Part shown: piece by piece, positions 7,816 through 9,544 of the stretch
Position numbering within the stretch: position 1 is the stretch's first letter
Layout of the letters: every line of letters starts with the position of its first letter
NCBI GenBank assembly: GCA_029936705.1
Contig: JAPYSD010000092.1
Coordinates: 1 to 9,544, forward strand
Reading direction: 5' to 3'
Length of the DNA stretch: 9,544 nucleotides
DNA from: Croceicoccus sp.
GTDB lineage: Bacteria; Pseudomonadota; Alphaproteobacteria; Sphingomonadales; Sphingomonadaceae
The notes under the pieces: generated by a model
The model's input: only the letters and a program-made list of their open reading frames with translations
What the model was told of the DNA's origin: nothing
Databases searched by the model: none
Translations under genes and position numbers: made by a program

Positions 7816-8960
7816 GATGCGGCTCCGTAGCGGCATTCGACGAGTTCGACGTCAATGTCCGCGCCAAGCTCTTCGAGGGCAGCGTGCGCCATCTTGTCCT
7901 GATTGAAAGGAACCTCGGCCGCGATGATGATCCGGTCGGGCCTGTGGGCGAGGATATTGTAGAGGAAGCAAGGAGCGCCCGAGCCGTAGCTGTCCTCGAA
8001 TAGCGAGACGCTCTGCATGGCATGACCCTTGAGTGCGGGGCTGCGGGTGATGCACTGCACCGCGGCGATGCCGCCCTGCTTTTCGATGTCCTCGGCGATG
8101 AGCAGCGCTTCATAGGAATGTTCGCCGTCGCCAAGCACGAGAATGCGCTCGCCCTCAGCGGCCTCGTAGAAGTCCCTGTGGGCCCGCTCTTCGGCGGTGA
8201 GGCCGCCGCGTGATTGCATGGCATCTGCAGGGGCCATGCCCGGTGCGTTGGAGCCAGAGGCAAGTGCTGCCTTCGGCACGCCGGCTGCTGGCGCCCATTC
8301 CATGCGGCCAGCGAGGATCGAATGGCGCTGGGCAGGTAGAGGCATACTGGCCAGATAGTCGCCGTTGCTCCAGTCGGTGATGCATACGGTATGGATCTGC
8401 TGGAGCTTGGGCATCACGTGGTGCATGGCCTCGGCAGCGGCGAGGAAGGTGTTGCCCGTGCTGCTCTCGTCATCGACGATAACTAGGGTGCGAGCTTCGG
8501 CGAGCAGCGGCAACATGGAGGGGTGCGCGACTTGCACCATGTGCGTGGTCGCGTGGCTATGACCTTCCTCGAATTGCGCGAGCACGTGCGCGCCGGGCAT
8601 CTGCTGGCGCGAAGTTTGCAGATAGACGAGGGAATCGCGGTTTGTTCTCTCGGCATAAGCACCGAAGACGCCCTGCCCGAGCGCAGTCGCCGTTTCAGCC
8701 ATGCCGAGGAATATCACTGGACCGGGAAGATCGGCGCTGAGCTGATCGGTAAGGTCACGCATGGTTCGGCGCATGGCTGCAGGGCGTGCAGGTATATGGC
8801 GACCCAGGACCTTGGAAACGATCAGGAAGCCGCGTTTGGGATTAGCGCGTGCGGCGAAGGCGCACAGGTCGTCGATGGAAGGACCGTGCTCGACGGTCAG
8901 GGTCAGAGCGCCGGTCTGCAGATCAACGGTTCGGGTTTCGCCCTTCACACCGGTTTCCAA
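7812..8960 (-). CDS. Phosphoribosyltransferase with C-terminal TRSP domain (PRTase_2-TRSP)
   Basis: The 382-residue protein has two domains. The N-terminal PRTase_2 domain shows VSKVLGRHIPARP (48-60), FLGMAETATALGQGVF (84-99), and a clear PRPP-binding motif LVIVDDESSTGNT (159-171). The C-terminal TRSP domain, named for its sequence signature, has ILVLGDGEHSYEALLIAEDI (273-292) and TRSP itself in CITRSPA (303-309). A low-complexity Ala/Gly/Pro linker covers about 222-250. Type I PRTases move the phosphoribosyl group of PRPP to a base-like acceptor or the reverse; the acceptor here is unknown. In Ter loci this protein is regularly found with the HAD, StiP and CitE-like genes. The start is TTG at 8960: AAAGGA lies 7 bases upstream, and no better ATG precedes the first conserved block. 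A GTG at residue 5 is a less likely alternative. It starts 43 bases after the preceding gene and overlaps the HAD gene by 4. Confidence 0.93.
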   Translation of the reverse strand: METGVKGETRTVDLQTGALTLTVEHGPSIDDLCAFAARANPKRGFLIVSKVLGRHIPARPAAMRRTMRDLTDQLSADLPGPVIFLGMAETATALGQGVFGAYAERTNRDSLVYLQTSRQQMPGAHVLAQFEEGHSHATTHMVQVAHPSMLPLLAEARTLVIVDDESSTGNTFLAAAEAMHHVMPKLQQIHTVCITDWSNGDYLASMPLPAQRHSILAGRMEWAPAAGVPKAALASGSNAPGMAPADAMQSRGGLTAEERAHRDFYEAAEGERILVLGDGEHSYEALLIAEDIEKQGGIAAVQCITRSPALKGHAMQSVSLFEDSYGSGAPCFLYNILAHRPDRIIIAAEVPFNQDKMAHAALEELGADIDVELVECRYGAAS

Positions 8961-9003
8961 ATTCTTTTCCTTTCGTACGACAAGCTTCGCCGCACTTCTT
9001 CAA

Positions 9004-9543
9004 TCAGGTGAGTGGCTGCTGGATCAGCAGCGTTCCTCGCGACCCGGCCTCGATCTTCGCTCCCATGCGCCGAAGGCATTGGTGAGGATTGATCTGCGAA
9101 ATTTGTGTGAGGTCGATACCGGCCCAATCGGTGCGATCGCACTCGATCGTCGCGACATATTCGTCGCTGATCCGCCCGGTGGAACCGCTGCGCTGCGTGT
9201 AGGCGGAAATCGCCACGGTTTGCAATTGATCGCTGACGGCGAACGAGTGGCCAATGAGGCGCAGGATAATCGAGCACACGTGATCAAGGTAGAAGGCTGC
9301 TACGTTCTTCTTGGTTCGTGGCTTCAGTTCGAGTTTTAGCGAAGTGAGGTTCGGCTTCCAGGTGCCATCGGGCATGTCCTCGATTTCGGGAAGGTCGACG
9401 TCGAGAAGCAGCCGGGTTCCGGTAAGCGAGATCGCGATATTGGTCTCGGCTGGCCATTCGAGGCTGCCAAGCTTTTCGAGTACGGCGTTGCCGATCGCAT
9501 CTTCGTCGGGACCGGCATTTGCTTGAGCGGCGCGCCATTGCAT
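9004..9543 (-). CDS. Conserved-looking hypothetical protein, C-terminal part (5' end may be off the window)
   Basis: The last 179 codons before TGA at 9004-9006 are visible. An ATG lies at the very edge (9541-9543) but is probably internal, since no upstream sequence is available to judge it. The sequence is well ordered: beta-rich segments (NIAISLTGTRLLLDVDLPEI), a helix with YLDHVCSIILRLIGHSFA, then ISAYTQRSG, TGRISDEYVATIECDRTDWAGIDL and a basic CLRRMGAKIEAGSRG end. It lacks a convincing membrane segment. The ISAYTQR...DEYV...W pattern reminds me of the C-terminal parts of DUF4236-containing proteins, but the N-terminal domain needed to confirm this is not in the window, so treat the family as a guess. 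It ends 43 bases before the TRSP-PRTase gene on the same strand and is probably the preceding member of the operon. Confidence 0.75.
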   Translation of the reverse strand: MQWRAAQANAGPDEDAIGNAVLEKLGSLEWPAETNIAISLTGTRLLLDVDLPEIEDMPDGTWKPNLTSLKLELKPRTKKNVAAFYLDHVCSIILRLIGHSFAVSDQLQTVAISAYTQRSGSTGRISDEYVATIECDRTDWAGIDLTQISQINPHQCLRRMGAKIEAGSRGTLLIQQPLT

Positions 9544-9544
9544 C

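Overview
This is a GC-rich, gene-dense bacterial window. All ten recognisable genes lie on the minus strand, so transcription runs from high to low coordinates. Codon use, weak sigma-70-like promoters and the protein families suggest an alphaproteobacterium, perhaps a sphingomonad. That placement is inference: there is no rRNA, replication gene or phylogenetic marker here, and a plasmid or genomic-island location can be neither shown nor excluded.

Region 9543-5076 (in transcription order) starts with the C-terminal part of an unrecognised protein whose 5' end is off the window. A tight four-gene metabolic cassette follows: a phosphoribosyltransferase with a TRSP domain, a HAD-family phosphatase, a StiP/PRTase_1-family protein and a CitE-like HpcH/HpaI aldolase. 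Two junctions are 4-base stop/start overlaps (ATGA and GTGA), so the enzymes are probably co-translated. This set matches the biosynthetic module known from tellurium-resistance (Ter) stress-response loci, which has been proposed to make a nucleoside-like metabolite of unknown structure.

Region 5011-3152 holds telA (toxic-anion resistance, KlaA/TelA family) and, 3 bases later, an XpaC-like gene. That pair is widespread in Ter and toxic-anion loci. The XpaC-like frame has two credible starts: one adds an N-terminal membrane anchor, and the other has a near-perfect Shine-Dalgarno site.

Region 3151-1680 holds a plausible promoter and a single-pass membrane protein with an extracytoplasmic domain and a Pro-rich repetitive tail. 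A short intergenic stretch with three inverted repeats and one possible 29-codon ORF follows.

Region 1679-1 holds a divergent ClpX unfoldase, a hairpin, and the start of an exported small Cys-containing protein cut by the window edge. The ClpX keeps its ATPase and ClpP-docking motifs, but its zinc domain is enlarged and the RKH pore loop reads RKN.

A working model, which is inference: the enzymes make a small metabolite, TelA and the XpaC-like protein act at or near the membrane in stress tolerance, and the locus-specific ClpX and the membrane protein are accessory parts. No TerB, TerC, TerD, TerY or ATP-grasp gene is in the window. They would have to lie outside it for a complete Ter system.
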